Assembly (NCBI GenBank): GCA_034696485.1
Contig: JAQIWT010000566.1
Span: 1 to 17,980, forward strand
From: Isohypsibius dastychi
Lineage: Eukaryota > Tardigrada > Eutardigrada > Parachela > Isohypsibiidae
Direction: 5' to 3'
DNA length: 17,980 bases
Each line of letters begins with the position of its first letter. The stretch's first letter is position 1. The notes beneath the pieces were generated by a model, which saw only the letters and a program-made list of their open reading frames with translations, was not told the origin of the DNA and did no database searches. A program made the position numbers and the translations under genes. Of the stretch, positions 17,421 through 17,980 are shown one piece after another.

Positions 17421-17980
17421 ATGCCTTGGCAATCTCTGCCTAACTTGCGGGTTCCTGGTCCATCAATCAACGAGAGCGCGTTGCTGAAAGTGGAAAATCC
17501 ATTTTTCATCGAAACCCAGGAAAATGCGGTTTTGGCTGTCAGCCAGCGAGTTCTCGAGGAAAGCGATGTGATCCGAAATTTGAACGCCCTCTTTAACTCA
17601 AAGGAATCGGGAGATTGTGCTGCAAGGGATGCTTGTGGCACTCGTTACAATCCGTTTCCACTGCCATCCTTGAGTCGGAATATTCTGAGTGGTGTAATTA
17701 TTTGGATCGACTTCTATTCGAGCCAGTACGAGAAATGGAGGACCATGTCCAGGAAGGAATTAAGAAACGACCAAGAAAACTCTGAGAAATTCAAGGGATT
17801 GAAGCCGGACGTCGTGGAACATTTGTTCGAATCGCCGTTCTTTTTCGAGCTTTTCAAAGCTTCGGAGTTCCTGGAGATGAGGTCGTTGTTGGTCGCATGC
17901 AGCAAGTACAGTTCTGTTGTTCTCAGTCGACAAACTGCCGATGAAATCCGGTTGCGGTATGATATCAAGCGGGATCTCAG
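17421..17980 (+). CDS. Divergent SKP1-like protein, intronless, cut by the window end
   Basis: SKP1 proteins link F-box substrate receptors to cullin-1 in SCF ubiquitin ligases. One open frame runs from ATG 17421, the first ATG after an in-frame TGA at 17355-17357, for 186 codons to the edge without a stop. The N-terminal POZ fold is recognisable: FFIETQENAVLAVSQRVLEES (beta strand and helix), NPFPLPSLSRNILSGVIIWIDFY (matching SKP1 PVPLPNVNAAILKKVIQWC), then FFFELFKASEFLEMRSLLVACSKY (matching LFELILAANYLDIKGLLD) and TADEIRLRYDIKRDL (matching TPEEIRKTFNIKNDF). About 20 C-terminal residues remain outside the window. Differences from canonical SKP1: an N-terminal extension of about 25 residues, a longer loop before the PFPLP block, and Glu-Phe replacing Asn-Tyr in the F-box-binding helix. 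It is probably a duplicated, fast-evolving paralogue, possibly a retrogene. Confidence 0.85.
   Translation, partial: MPWQSLPNLRVPGPSINESALLKVENPFFIETQENAVLAVSQRVLEESDVIRNLNALFNSKESGDCAARDACGTRYNPFPLPSLSRNILSGVIIWIDFYSSQYEKWRTMSRKELRNDQENSEKFKGLKPDVVEHLFESPFFFELFKASEFLEMRSLLVACSKYSSVVLSRQTADEIRLRYDIKRDL

Noticed and set aside
1-17980. tRNA, rRNA, CRISPR, transposon or viral sequences
   Set aside because: None recognised by eye on either strand; no terminal repeats or transposase/polymerase motifs seen.

Overview
This is a gene-dense stretch of an animal nuclear genome. Six spliced or single-exon protein genes are complete or nearly so, and one more runs off the right edge. Introns are mostly 55-70 nt, with GT...TTTCAG boundaries and a few of 200-600 nt. 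Intergenic gaps are 0.4-1.1 kb. Composition is only moderately AT-rich, and CCG/GGA/GAA codons are frequent. The gene set (FERM-PDZ phosphatase, SAP30, ATAD5, PAK1IP1, SKP1) is metazoan. Short introns and fast-evolving orthologues suggest a compact-genome protostome, most likely an ecdysozoan such as a tardigrade. The phylum is inference, not something the sequence proves. No prokaryotic, viral or mobile-element gene was recognised.

Layout: (1) 1-4562, + strand: the PDZ and tyrosine-phosphatase half of a PTPN3/PTPN4-type gene; its FERM half lies off the left edge. (2) 5636-6205, +: an intronless gene of unknown function. (3) 8469-6723, -: PAK1IP1/MAK11, a WD40 ribosome-biogenesis factor. (4) 11762-8893, -: a greatly enlarged SAP30, a SIN3-HDAC subunit. 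(5) 12323-15429, +: a compact ATAD5/ELG1, the PCNA-unloading clamp-loader subunit, diverging from SAP30 across about 560 bp. (6) 16033-16862, +: a small four-helix membrane protein. (7) 17421 to the edge, +: an intronless, divergent SKP1-like gene, cut off near its C-terminus.

The genes do not form one pathway. Three are nuclear: SAP30 (chromatin), ATAD5 (replication) and PAK1IP1 (nucleolus). PTPN4 and the tetraspan protein are expected at membranes, and the SKP1-like protein is expected in ubiquitin-ligase complexes. Exon boundaries were set by hand from reading frame, splice dinucleotides and remembered family alignments, and every chosen junction keeps the frame.

The most noteworthy observations are: a G-rich element shared, in the sense orientation, by the upstream regions of SAP30 and the SKP1-like gene; a conserved PCNA-interaction-like motif in ATAD5 split by an intron; a stop-free 63-nt intron inside the PDZ domain; an intronic poly(A) signal in SAP30 that would remove its SIN3-binding half; and the lineage-restricted-looking intronless gene.
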